From: Marivibrio sp040218065
Lineage (GTDB): Bacteria > Pseudomonadota > Alphaproteobacteria > UBA8366 > Aestuariispiraceae
Direction: 5' to 3'
DNA length: 64,000 bases
Assembly: GCF_040218065.1 (NCBI RefSeq)
Contig: NZ_JAVJQE010000007.1
Span: 196,339-260,338, forward strand
The stretch's first letter is position 1. Each line of letters opens with the position of its first letter. Below are positions 8,037-15,755 of the stretch, piece after piece. A program made the translations under genes and the position numbers. Below the pieces are notes generated by a model. That model was not told where the DNA came from. It did no database searches and saw nothing but the letters and a program-made list of their open reading frames with translations.

Positions 8037-9347
8037 ATGCCATTCAAAGTCAAAATTACGCCGCGAGCGGACCGCGCTTCGATCATCAAAAAGAGCTGCG
8101 CAGCTTCGGACAAGACTGAGGACTTTTACGCGTTTCGAAATGAAAAGACTGCCCTGAGAGTCGTTCGATTGGAACTGGGATTGCCCATCTACCGGATGGA
8201 CAATTCCCGGACCTTCTCAGCACAACGCGAGCACGTCGTTAAAAACAAACTCCCTCACGATTATTTTATCCAAGGGCAAGAGAAACAGACCGTACAACAA
8301 GAGCAGCATGACCTATTGTTCGGCCTCGCAAAACGGGGAAAATCTGGATCCGTTACGCCAGTTTATGACGTTCTAAAAGCTGAAGGACAACGTGAACCGC
8401 TTCTGATCACAAGTACAGGCGTCGTAATAAATGGAAACCGCCGTCTTGCAGCAATGCGAGAGCTGCATTCTGAGAATGAGACGGGCGAACCACCTTTCGA
8501 GCATGTTGATTTTATGGTGCTTCCGGAGGACGCGGGACCCAAAGACATCATAGATATTGAGGCTTTTCTCCAGGGAAGACCAGAAACACGCCTGGACTAC
8601 GATTGGATCGGTGACGCTGAGCTAATAAATCGCCTGATTGAGGCGGGAAGAACCATAAAACAAATTGCCAATCGTCTGAATCGAACCGAGGCTGATATCA
8701 AAAACTCGATGCAGGCCCTTGTAGAGGCGGATATATACCTCCGAGATTGGGCTGGCGCAGAAGGCGAGTATAGCCGTATCCGAGATGACGCAGAGCAGCT
8801 TTTCAAGGACTTGCCGAAGCTCCTTTCAGGCAAGGATACGGGACTCGTTAATGCAAGCCGCGCTATCGGCTGGACGCTACTTGAAAATCGGGATCGACTC
8901 TCCGGAAGGCTGTACAATTTCAACCAAGCTATCGGCGGGCTTGCTGACGACGTAATTGAGCGTTTTTCCAAAGACCTGGATATTCAGGTTGAAGATTACA
9001 GCGTTAGCGATGACGGTGAAGCGGATAATTTTGAGATCGACTTCGATGGCACAGACGGTGCCTCGAACTACGATGCGATCGTCGAGGTTTTGCGAGCCGA
9101 AGAAAACAAGGACGACACTGTAGATGCTTTGATCGATGCCTGTGAGTCGGCGATCGAAACAGCCAAAGGTCAAAAATCGGCAAGTGCTGCGCTGAAATCT
9201 GTATCGCAAGCTCATTCCAAATTAGCCGCCATCGATCTGTCTAAAGCCTCTCAGAGCACATACTCAGGAATTCGAAAGCAGCTCCAGGCTATCGATACAT
9301 TGGTCAAAAAGCACTTGTCTACGCTTGATAAACTCGAAGAAGACTAG
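8037..9347 (+). CDS. ParB/sulfiredoxin-fold protein with GNRR box and HTH
   Basis: The start at ATG 8037 is supported by GGGAGGGG just upstream; an in-frame TTG at 8019 is less likely. Of 436 residues, about 40-165 form a ParB/Srx-like domain whose nucleotide-binding box reads VVINGNRRLAAM (GNRR at 133-136, the counterpart of the ParB GERR box). A ParB-like HTH follows (about 200-232, GRTIKQIANRLNRTEADI). The C-terminal half is acidic and helical, ending in a possible coiled coil. It is not linked to a ParA. Placed between an R-M-like pair and a Snf2 helicase, it is more likely a DNA-binding or CTP/ATP-dependent component of a defence complex than a partition protein. Confidence 0.75.
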   Translation: MPFKVKITPRADRASIIKKSCAASDKTEDFYAFRNEKTALRVVRLELGLPIYRMDNSRTFSAQREHVVKNKLPHDYFIQGQEKQTVQQEQHDLLFGLAKRGKSGSVTPVYDVLKAEGQREPLLITSTGVVINGNRRLAAMRELHSENETGEPPFEHVDFMVLPEDAGPKDIIDIEAFLQGRPETRLDYDWIGDAELINRLIEAGRTIKQIANRLNRTEADIKNSMQALVEADIYLRDWAGAEGEYSRIRDDAEQLFKDLPKLLSGKDTGLVNASRAIGWTLLENRDRLSGRLYNFNQAIGGLADDVIERFSKDLDIQVEDYSVSDDGEADNFEIDFDGTDGASNYDAIVEVLRAEENKDDTVDALIDACESAIETAKGQKSASAALKSVSQAHSKLAAIDLSKASQSTYSGIRKQLQAIDTLVKKHLSTLDKLEED

Positions 9348-9366
9348 GGACAGGAACGCGAGTTGT

Positions 9367-11280
9367 ATGAGCGAAACAGTAAGCGAAATTGAAATACAGT
9401 ATGATCCAAGATTTATGGAGGGAGTATTTGTCCTTGAAAATGATGCCGGCGCCTCTTCAATATGGAACAGACTAAAAGTCCGCATCCTAGATCAAGGCGT
9501 TGACGCAAAGATCAGCGGCAACTCTATTGCAGTTCCTTGGCCCGACGCCCTGACTATTATTCGCGAATTTGGTTCAAAATCGCTTCAGCGTTCACTGCGC
9601 TTTCGTTTCTCCCCAAAGGGAGAGGCTAAAGACCGAATAATCCAATTTTCCTCGGAGGTTCGAGAAGCCAAGAAAGCACGTGAAACAGCCCTCTTAGATG
9701 TATCCCACGAAGAAATCTCACAGAGACTTAAGGCTAAAGGCTTCACGAAACGAACACTGAAGGCGTTTCAGGAACGAGATTTGGGTCACCTAGCCAGTAT
9801 GCCGCATGGCGCGAATTTTTCGGTGCCTGGCGCAGGGAAAACGACTGTTACTTTCGCCCTATACCTTCTTCTCCATGAAGAAGGCCGCCATCTTTTTGTG
9901 GTCTGTCCAAAATCTGCATTCCCCGCCTGGAAGGAAATCGTGAACCAGTGTGTCGACACGGACGCGCATCCGGAAATGGCAGAGCCGTTCACGATGTTGG
10001 ACGGAAGAGGGGAAGATATGCGTGCCAAGCTCGCATCAGGCGCAACAAGGTTTCTTATCTCATATGATATGATGATCCGAAATCAAGCTGAAGTCGCAAA
10101 CTATCTTGCGACGCATAACGTTCACTTGGTTCTCGATGAATCACATCGAATGAAGGCTGGTTTGGCATCTCAGCGTGGTGCCTTCTTGTTAGGCATTGCA
10201 GGGTTGCCAGCCCGCCGGGATATCCTCTCTGGCACGCCCATGCCGCAAGGTGCATCTGACATGGCATCTCAGATGGGTTTCTTATGGCCTGGGCAAGGCT
10301 TCGATCTGCGTATTCAACGTGGCGCGCCTCCGAGAGAGGTGCTTGGGAACCTTTATGTGCGTACTACCAAACAGGAGCTTGGGTTACCCCCTGCCGAACG
10401 GCACTATTACGATGTCGACATGGCACCTGGCCAGTTAGCGCTTTACTCCATTGTGCGCTCAGAGGCACTTCGCCAATTTCATCGAACACTCGCATCGTCG
10501 TCTGACAGTCGCGACTATGTTAAGGCGCGCAAGTCCGTTATGCGTCTACTCCAGCTCTCTATCAATCCTACCCTCGCGCTGGCTGGAATGGCACACGACG
10601 ACGCCGATATTGACACTGGCATCGTGGACAAGGTGCTGGAAGAAGGCTCTTCCAATAAGATAAAGGCCATAGTTGATCACGCCCACGATTTAGCTAAAGA
10701 AAATAAGAAGTGCGTTATATGGACGATATTCACCGATACAATTCATGAGCTTGATAATCGGTTAGCTGATTTGAACCCAGTCTTCATCCACGGTGGAGTT
10801 TCTTCTGGTGATGAGAATTTGTCAGATACAAGAGAAGGGAGATTAAAGCGCTTCCACGAGGACGACGACTGTTCGGTACTAATTGCTAATCCTGCCGCAG
10901 CGGGAGAAGGGATAAGCCTTCACACTGTGTGCCACGATGCAATCTATGCAGACCGCAGTTATGTATCGACCCACTATTTGCAGTCAATTGACCGCATTCA
11001 TAGACTTGGATTGCCACCCGGCATCGAGACCAACATCCATATATACCGGACGAGAGCGCCACGCGAGATCGGCAGCATCGATCTATCCGTAAGTCGACGA
11101 TTGTTAATGAAAATAAGAAATTTGCAGGAATTATTAAACGACCCAGACCTGCACCAGATCGCGCTCGACGAAGAAGAGGCAGATGATCCGATCGACTACG
11201 ACGTTGATATGCAGGATCTTGTCGATTTGGTTGAAGAACTAGAAGGCAGGGTGCTCGAAGCAACCTCTGAGGAACTGTGA
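9367..11280 (+). CDS. Snf2-family SF2 helicase/translocase
   Basis: Of the in-frame starts, ATG 9367 has the better Shine-Dalgarno (GGAAC/GCGAG). The 637-residue protein has all the landmarks of a Snf2 motor: motif I PGAGKTT (154-160), Ia VVCPKSAFPAWKEIV (178-192), II DESH (257-260), III LSGTPMPQGA (287-296), and motifs V-VI ANPAAAGEGISL and QSIDRIHRLG (about 539-548). An N-terminal region of about 125 residues precedes the motor and is not recognised. No nuclease domain is fused. The next gene encodes a nuclease-like DUF3883 protein and overlaps this stop (GTGA), suggesting a motor and nuclease split over two chains, as in DISARM or type I-like systems. Confidence 0.9.
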   Translation: MSETVSEIEIQYDPRFMEGVFVLENDAGASSIWNRLKVRILDQGVDAKISGNSIAVPWPDALTIIREFGSKSLQRSLRFRFSPKGEAKDRIIQFSSEVREAKKARETALLDVSHEEISQRLKAKGFTKRTLKAFQERDLGHLASMPHGANFSVPGAGKTTVTFALYLLLHEEGRHLFVVCPKSAFPAWKEIVNQCVDTDAHPEMAEPFTMLDGRGEDMRAKLASGATRFLISYDMMIRNQAEVANYLATHNVHLVLDESHRMKAGLASQRGAFLLGIAGLPARRDILSGTPMPQGASDMASQMGFLWPGQGFDLRIQRGAPPREVLGNLYVRTTKQELGLPPAERHYYDVDMAPGQLALYSIVRSEALRQFHRTLASSSDSRDYVKARKSVMRLLQLSINPTLALAGMAHDDADIDTGIVDKVLEEGSSNKIKAIVDHAHDLAKENKKCVIWTIFTDTIHELDNRLADLNPVFIHGGVSSGDENLSDTREGRLKRFHEDDDCSVLIANPAAAGEGISLHTVCHDAIYADRSYVSTHYLQSIDRIHRLGLPPGIETNIHIYRTRAPREIGSIDLSVSRRLLMKIRNLQELLNDPDLHQIALDEEEADDPIDYDVDMQDLVDLVEELEGRVLEATSEEL

Positions 11281-12110
11281 GCGGTGTCTCGACGCGGCGG
11301 CTGTTTTCAATGCCCACGTTTGAGGGCCTTCGATTGATACGAGCATACCTTGCTGAGAACAGCCACCTGAACCTGGATAGCGCAATTGCTGCAATCCAAG
11401 CTGCTGAAGCTGATGCCGTGGCGTTGGATTTGCAGGCATCCGCAGTCCTTCATGAGCTTGTCCCGATCGGCGCGTCCTTGGATGGCGTTACTTTCTATCG
11501 GAGTTGCATAGAGACTGTTGTCGTCGAACTGCAGCCAATCTGGGCCAAGACAATGACCGCGGGCCGCAAGAGGTTCATATCAAAGCTATCCGATGAAGAT
11601 GATATCTCAATATTTGAAGCGGGTGCACTGCTCGCTGACCCGCCGTCTTGGGATGACGTATCTTGGTGGGACTCAATTACGGCTCGGGTTCGAAAGGCTA
11701 AAGACGCCCAAAAAATGGAACAGGCGCGTCAAGCTGAACTCCTTAGTATAGAGTACGAGAAGAAGCGTCTTGTTGACTTAGGTTTAGACGTTGAACCGGA
11801 GTGGACTGGCTTTGAAGACAACTTTGCTGGCTACGACGTGTTATCGTACGAGATTGGTAATCACGGTTTAGTAAGCAAGCTCATCGAGGTCAAGTCGACC
11901 ACGGCGTCTCCGCTTCGCTTCATGATTACAAGAAATGAATGGAACACGGCACAGGAATACTCCGACAACTACGTGTTTCACGTATGGGACATGGATCGTG
12001 AAACCCCGGTTCTTTACGAGCGAAAGTCCGCCGATGTTGCGCCACTCATTCCTTCTGACAACAACAAAGGAAAATGGTCTTTGGCTGAAATACCTCTCGG
12101 TGCCACCTGA
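11277..12110 (+). CDS. DUF3883 protein, PD-(D/E)xK nuclease-like
   Basis: The start GTG 11277 overlaps the helicase stop; ATG 11310 is an alternative. Of 277 residues, the N-terminal part is helical and unrecognised. The C-terminal domain (about 180-265) matches DUF3883: GYDVLSYE (Asp187), IEVKS (Glu204, Lys206) and TRNEWNTAQEYSDNYVFHVW. The spaced D...ExK arrangement is the restriction-endonuclease-fold active site. This domain is common in helicases and ATPases of defence islands. It is the last gene of the operon. I infer DNA cleavage guided by the Snf2 motor; cleavage itself is not shown by sequence. Confidence 0.8.
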   Translation: MSGVSTRRLFSMPTFEGLRLIRAYLAENSHLNLDSAIAAIQAAEADAVALDLQASAVLHELVPIGASLDGVTFYRSCIETVVVELQPIWAKTMTAGRKRFISKLSDEDDISIFEAGALLADPPSWDDVSWWDSITARVRKAKDAQKMEQARQAELLSIEYEKKRLVDLGLDVEPEWTGFEDNFAGYDVLSYEIGNHGLVSKLIEVKSTTASPLRFMITRNEWNTAQEYSDNYVFHVWDMDRETPVLYERKSADVAPLIPSDNNKGKWSLAEIPLGAT

Positions 12111-12152
12111 TCTCTAGGGCCTGTCAGGCTAAAGCCCTTTCAAGAGCTGGTT

Positions 12153-12167
12153 AGGGGCTTCGCCCCT
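12153..12167 (+). terminator. Hairpin after the restriction-like operon
   Basis: AGGGGC (12153-12158) and GCCCCT (12162-12167) pair around a TTC loop, 43 bp after the DUF3883 stop. No long T-run follows. It resembles the hairpin after the resolvase in stem sequence. Confidence 0.45.
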
Positions 12168-12275
12168 CGCGCGGGCAAGGCATCCCAACGTCTGCACGCC
12201 CGCTGTTCCCAGCGGACGCGGACCCTCGTTCGGAGCCTCCTTGCCCTTGCTACCCCCACTCTTCGCCAGAGGGTC

Positions 12276-12297
12276 AGGGTTGCAGGGCTGCAACCCT
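12276..12297. repeat. Perfect 9+9 inverted repeat between convergent operons
   Basis: AGGGTTGCA (12276-12284), a 4 nt spacer GGGC, and TGCAACCCT (12289-12297). It lies 26 bp downstream of the relaxase stop and may be that operon's terminator or part of a transfer origin. No T-run is visible on the minus strand, which leaves the role open. Confidence 0.5.
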
Positions 12298-12322
12298 GTT
12301 CCAATCGGTTATACCGGCGAAC

Positions 12323-13660
12323 TTACCGATCGAGCATTGGCCCATCGCGCGATCTTGAGCGGCGGCGGGGGCGTTCTTGGCTGCGGCGCTTTTCCTTGAA
12401 GGCTTCGCGGCGGGCGGCGCGTTCCTGATCGGCCTCCGTTTCCATCTTCTGGAAGACCTTGGCATCTTCGGTGAGGTCGCGAGCCACACCCTTGTTGCGC
12501 TCGCGCTGAGTTGCCCGCTCCTTCACCATCTCGCGGCGCTGGGCGAGCTGAACGGCGGTGAGCGTGTCGCGCTGGGCCTTGTCGCGATCACGGGCAACTT
12601 CGGCTTCCTGCGCATTGCGCTCCAGCGTGCGTTTGCGCTCGCCCCTGATCCTGTCCCATAGGCCGAGCAGGCCGCCGCGCAAGCGCGATTTCCGCTCTTT
12701 CTCTTCGGCCTGCTGGAGGCGCTGCGTGGTTTCCTGAAGGGCTTTACGGTCGGTGCTCTGCCGTTCCTTTAGAGCCGCGCGCTTTCCCTCGGCTTCTTTG
12801 CGTTCTAGCGCTTCCTTCTCCGCGACCTCGCGCTGAAATTCCTCCATCTTGGCCTGCATGGCCTTGGCGATCTCGCGCTTGGTATCAGCGACCGAGGGGA
12901 GCGCCGCTTCATCGCCGAGACGCTCGCGAACGGCCTTGGTTCTCACCCCGACACGCTTAGCGATGTTATGCACTTCCCCATGACGATCGACGGCGACATG
13001 GCCGCGCCGGTCCCCTTGCGCGAGCCAATAGCCGCGCTCTTGCAGGGCATGAGTGAAAGCGGCCTTGGAATCGGAGACCGCCCACGCATCTTGAAAGGCC
13101 GCTTTGATTTCGCGCGGGTCTTCCTTGATGCGCCGGGCCTGTTGCCATTCGGCGAGGGTGAAGTTGCGCGGATCGCGCTGACCGCTCACGGCCAGACCGC
13201 GCGGCATTGTCCAGCCATGCTCCAGATAGAGATCGCGGGCGATGTCTTGCATCTTGCGCTTAGAGTGCGGCAGTGGAATCGCCTTCATCTCCTGCACATC
13301 GATCCGGCTCCACACCGCATGGGCATGGCGGCGCACAGCCCCATCATCCCCGCGCTTTTCATGGTAGACGATGGCGCGGGGCTGGCCTGTGAGGCCGAGC
13401 TTGGTTTCTACTCGGTCAATGGCTTGCGAGAACGCTTCCTCGCTCACCTGCGCCTCTTTGGGCGGATTGAGGCTGAGCGAGAAAAGAAATTGCCTGCACT
13501 TGGTGCCCCGGCTGATCGCATAGCTTTCCTGAAACGCGCCATCCAGATCATCCGCCACGAAGCCACGCAGCTCCGCCACCTCGACGCGCTCATTCTCGGT
13601 CTTCATCAAATGCCGGGCGAGATCGCGCGCGCCACCTCTGGGATTGCCGACAAGGATCAT
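12323..13660 (-). CDS. Relaxase/mobilization nuclease (MobA/VirD2-like) with basic coiled-coil tail
   Basis: The start at 13660 is set by an ATGA overlap with the upstream MobC-like gene; a longer frame only reads through that gene. The relaxase domain occupies about residues 1-230: the protein opens MILVGNPRGGARDLARHL and carries the metal-binding HxH motif in RRHAHAVWSRID, followed by QDIARDLYLEHGW. The C-terminal half (about 270-445) is a long, highly charged Lys/Arg/Glu coiled coil. Such enzymes nick oriT and pilot the strand through the coupling protein. The catalytic tyrosine cannot be fixed with certainty. It would work with the coupling protein at the left edge. Confidence 0.85.
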   Translation of the reverse strand: MILVGNPRGGARDLARHLMKTENERVEVAELRGFVADDLDGAFQESYAISRGTKCRQFLFSLSLNPPKEAQVSEEAFSQAIDRVETKLGLTGQPRAIVYHEKRGDDGAVRRHAHAVWSRIDVQEMKAIPLPHSKRKMQDIARDLYLEHGWTMPRGLAVSGQRDPRNFTLAEWQQARRIKEDPREIKAAFQDAWAVSDSKAAFTHALQERGYWLAQGDRRGHVAVDRHGEVHNIAKRVGVRTKAVRERLGDEAALPSVADTKREIAKAMQAKMEEFQREVAEKEALERKEAEGKRAALKERQSTDRKALQETTQRLQQAEEKERKSRLRGGLLGLWDRIRGERKRTLERNAQEAEVARDRDKAQRDTLTAVQLAQRREMVKERATQRERNKGVARDLTEDAKVFQKMETEADQERAARREAFKEKRRSQERPRRRSRSRDGPMLDR

Positions 13661-14046
13661 GAACCGCTCCCGGATTTTAGTCCGAGGGCACTCACCAGCA
13701 GCGCCCGCACTACGCGTACGTCTTCGCAGGCATCCTTGAGGGCGGCGCGATCCTGTTCCGCCAACTCCAGCCGCCCGGCCTCGGCAGCGGCAGCCAGCAG
13801 GCACAGATGCGTTGCCAGCTCCGACTTGCCGAGCACGCCCAGCACCTGGCCGAGCATGGCGTAATCTATGGCAGGCGCGCGGGTGGCCTTTCGGGGTGCC
13901 TTCTCATCGCCAAGCAGCTTTCCCCGTATATATCCGCCCAGCGGACGGTTCCCGGCTTTGCGCTCCAGATAGGCGCGTTCATCCGCGCTCAGACGGATTG
14001 AGAAGGGCGCTGGGCGCTTTTGTTTTTTTGTCTCAGCGGAGCTCAT
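13657..14046 (-). CDS. MobC-like relaxosome accessory protein
   Basis: The start at 14046 follows GGGAGGAG at ideal spacing; an in-frame ATG 18 bp upstream overlaps that Shine-Dalgarno. The 129-residue protein begins with a basic stretch (KKQKRPAPFSIRLSADERAYLERKAG), typical of ribbon-helix-helix MobC/TraJ-like proteins that bind oriT. A helical C-terminal part follows. Its stop overlaps the relaxase start (ATGA), and its start overlaps the stop of a 39-residue upstream frame. Role assignment rests on the N-terminal pattern plus position. Confidence 0.75.
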   Translation of the reverse strand: MSSAETKKQKRPAPFSIRLSADERAYLERKAGNRPLGGYIRGKLLGDEKAPRKATRAPAIDYAMLGQVLGVLGKSELATHLCLLAAAAEAGRLELAEQDRAALKDACEDVRVVRALLVSALGLKSGSGS

Positions 14047-14162
14047 GGCGTCGGCTCCTCCCATTCCTTGGGGATATCCGACTCAAGCGCCTTCAGTTGA
14101 TGTTCCCAGTCTGCTAACTCTTGAAAGAGGGAGTTCAAAGACTCTCCCTCTAGATGCACCAT
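14043..14162 (-). CDS. 39-residue ORF heading the mob operon
   Basis: The frame starts at ATG 14162 after a purine-rich GAGGGGGGAAAAG Shine-Dalgarno and ends in a TGA that overlaps the MobC-like start (CCATGA). The peptide is acidic and amphipathic (for example SLNSLFQELADWEHQLKALE). Coupling on both sides and the good ribosome site argue that it is translated. It could also be the surviving tail of a longer gene cut by the island junction only 11 bp upstream. No family is recognised. Confidence 0.5.
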   Translation of the reverse strand: MVHLEGESLNSLFQELADWEHQLKALESDIPKEWEEPTP

Positions 14163-14173
14163 CTTTTCCCCCC

Positions 14174-14806
14174 TCACCCCTTCCGGAAAATCACCGTCAG
14201 ATTGTTCGCCGGCATCGCCTCGATCGCCTTGAGGGTGAGCCCGCGGGCGTCGGCCAGCGGCAGGACCTCGCTCTCCAGGTCGCGGACGCCCCAGCTTGGG
14301 TCGCGGGCGCGCAGGCTTTCGTCGAAGGCTTCGTTGCTTTCGGCCGTGTGCCGGCCGTCGCGCTTGAACGGGCCGTAGAGCAGGAGCGGCGCGCCGGCGG
14401 GCAGGAGGCGGCCGGCGCCGCGCAGCAGGCCCTCCGCCGCCGCCCAGGGGGCGATGTGGATCATGTTGGCGCAGAAGATCGCGGTCGTCCCCTCCGTCGC
14501 CTCGGCGGGCCAGGCGTCGGCCGTGACGTCGAGCGCGATCGCCGGCGCGATCTTCTCCGGCGCCTCGCTTGCGGCCGCGTGGGCGTCGATCGAGGCGAGC
14601 GCCTCCGGCTCCGCATCGCTCGGCCGCCAGCGGAGTTCGGGGGCGAGCCGCGGGGCGAAGAAGGCGGCGTGTTCGCCCGTGCCGCTGGCGATCTCCAGCA
14701 CCTGGCCGCCCCTTCGCCCGGAGGCGGGCAGATGCGCCTGCAGCACGGGCAGAAGCGCGTCGCGATTGCGCAAGGTGGCGGGCGCGTGGCGGCGGGGATC
14801 GCTCAT
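14174..14806 (-). CDS. DUF938 SAM-dependent methyltransferase
   Basis: The start is ATG 14806; upstream in-frame codons are a shadow of fdxA. The 210-residue protein has the SAM-binding glycine loop LEIASGTGEHAAFFA (about 37-51), the acidic PSDAEP after the second strand, FCANMIHIAPW (111-121) and LLLYGPFKRDG (141-151), all characteristic of DUF938. The substrate is unknown. It is divergent from fdxA. Its 3' end is abutted by the mobile island, yet the C-terminus (ANNLTVIFRKG) looks complete, so the gene seems intact. Confidence 0.9.
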   Translation of the reverse strand: MSDPRRHAPATLRNRDALLPVLQAHLPASGRRGGQVLEIASGTGEHAAFFAPRLAPELRWRPSDAEPEALASIDAHAAASEAPEKIAPAIALDVTADAWPAEATEGTTAIFCANMIHIAPWAAAEGLLRGAGRLLPAGAPLLLYGPFKRDGRHTAESNEAFDESLRARDPSWGVRDLESEVLPLADARGLTLKAIEAMPANNLTVIFRKG

Positions 14807-14995
14807 CGTCGGGGCCTCCGAATGGCGCGAAGGGGCGCTTACAAGGACGGGCGGGCGGGCGGCCTGCGGCGGCGCCCGAAAACTATTGCGTCGCCGAAAC
14901 CGCGTCACTAAAAACTGACACTCGGGATCGCATGAAGAGTCAGGCGACCGGCGAGAAAAACAAGAGCCGCCGGTCCAGGAAGGATAAGCCCGCCG

Positions 14996-15334
14996 ATGAC
15001 CTACGTCGTCACCGAAGCCTGCATCAAGTGCAAGTATCAGGACTGCATCGAAGTCTGCCCCGTGGACTGCTTCTACGAGGGCGAAAACATGCTGGTCATC
15101 CATCCGGACGAATGCATCGACTGCGGCGTGTGCGAACCGGAATGCCCGGCCGAGGCCATCTTGCCCGACACCGAGGGCGAGGCCGAGAAATGGCTCGAGC
15201 TCAATCGGGAATATTCGGAGAAATGGCCGAACATCACCCGAAAGGGCGAGCCGCCGGAGGACGCCGACGATTGGGACGGCGTCGACAATAAGTTCGAGCA
15301 GCATTTCAGCCCGAATCCCGGAAAAGGCGACTGA
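14996..15334 (+). CDS. fdxA: 7Fe ferredoxin FdxA ([3Fe-4S][4Fe-4S])
   Basis: The 112-residue ferredoxin shows the cysteine spacing of Azotobacter FdI-type proteins. Cys9, Cys17 and Cys50 are placed for a 3Fe-4S cluster, and Cys21, Cys40, Cys43 and Cys46 for a 4Fe-4S cluster (visible as CIDCGVCEPECP). The C-terminal 50 residues form the usual FdxA extension with DWDGVDNKFEQHFS. It is a cytosolic electron carrier. The fdxA-carD order is common in Rhodospirillales-type alphaproteobacteria, which supports the taxonomic guess. Confidence 0.95.
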   Translation: MTYVVTEACIKCKYQDCIEVCPVDCFYEGENMLVIHPDECIDCGVCEPECPAEAILPDTEGEAEKWLELNREYSEKWPNITRKGEPPEDADDWDGVDNKFEQHFSPNPGKGD

Positions 15335-15755
15335 CGCCGGCGCCTGTTCGCGCCTCGCTTGCTGCGCCGCACCATAGCGGCGGCGCGCCGCCGCGCCCGC
15401 GATTCAGGGGTGGGATTCGTCGAAATTTTGTGTTACATTATTGCGTATAAATCGACGTGTGTGCGGCGTTCGTCGTGTAGACGACTCGGCGTGAGGGTGA
15501 TTCGGCGTGAAGGCGCTTCGGCGGGAGCCGTCAGCGTCGGATCATCGGCGACCGGATAAACGCTGCGCATTCCCAGACTACCGGGCGACCGCGCCCGACA
15601 GTCGTCGGTCGGCGAAGCCGGACCGCGGGCGATGACGCCCGGCCCGCTCGCCGCCTGAGGATGTCGGGTGGGGAGAAAATCGCGCCGGGTCCGGACCGCC
15701 GGTCGGTCCGGCGACCCCCTCGATACCGAGGGCGGCAAGGGTGACGAGGATAGAA
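15335..15755. other. 421 bp intergenic region between fdxA and carD
   Basis: Most of it is GC-rich without a convincing gene. A local AT-rich patch at about 15,421-15,455 includes TATAAA at 15446-15451, which could be a -10 element; no good -35 sits at proper distance. The carD promoter is expected here. Short frames on both strands look like GC-rich noise. Confidence 0.4.

Larger units (their letters stand above)
1..14165. mobile_element. Mobilizable genomic island or integrated plasmid (left end outside window)
   Basis: The stretch carries conjugation genes (coupling protein at the left edge, relaxase and MobC-like protein at the right), a serine resolvase and a five-gene restriction-like cargo. 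Base composition is patchy: the mobilization genes and resolvase are moderately GC-rich, the cargo between 2,300 and 12,110 is much more AT-rich, and everything right of about 14,170 is uniformly very GC-rich. The right boundary is placed where the mob operon meets the stop codon of the DUF938 gene. No tyrosine integrase, transposase or tRNA attachment site is visible, so the mode of integration is unknown. The left boundary lies outside the window. Confidence 0.75.

Noticed and set aside
6665..12110. Assignment as DISARM or BREX
   Set aside because: No drmA, drmB or drmC-like proteins and no BrxC/PglZ-like proteins are present; only the methylase and Snf2 parts are shared with DISARM.
12377..13864. 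Plus-strand frames opposite the relaxase
   Set aside because: They are antisense to a clearly recognised relaxase and MobC pair, with no domain support.
14174..15304. Long N-terminal extension of the DUF938 frame
   Set aside because: The extra codons are antisense to fdxA; the ATG at 14806 gives the normal family length.
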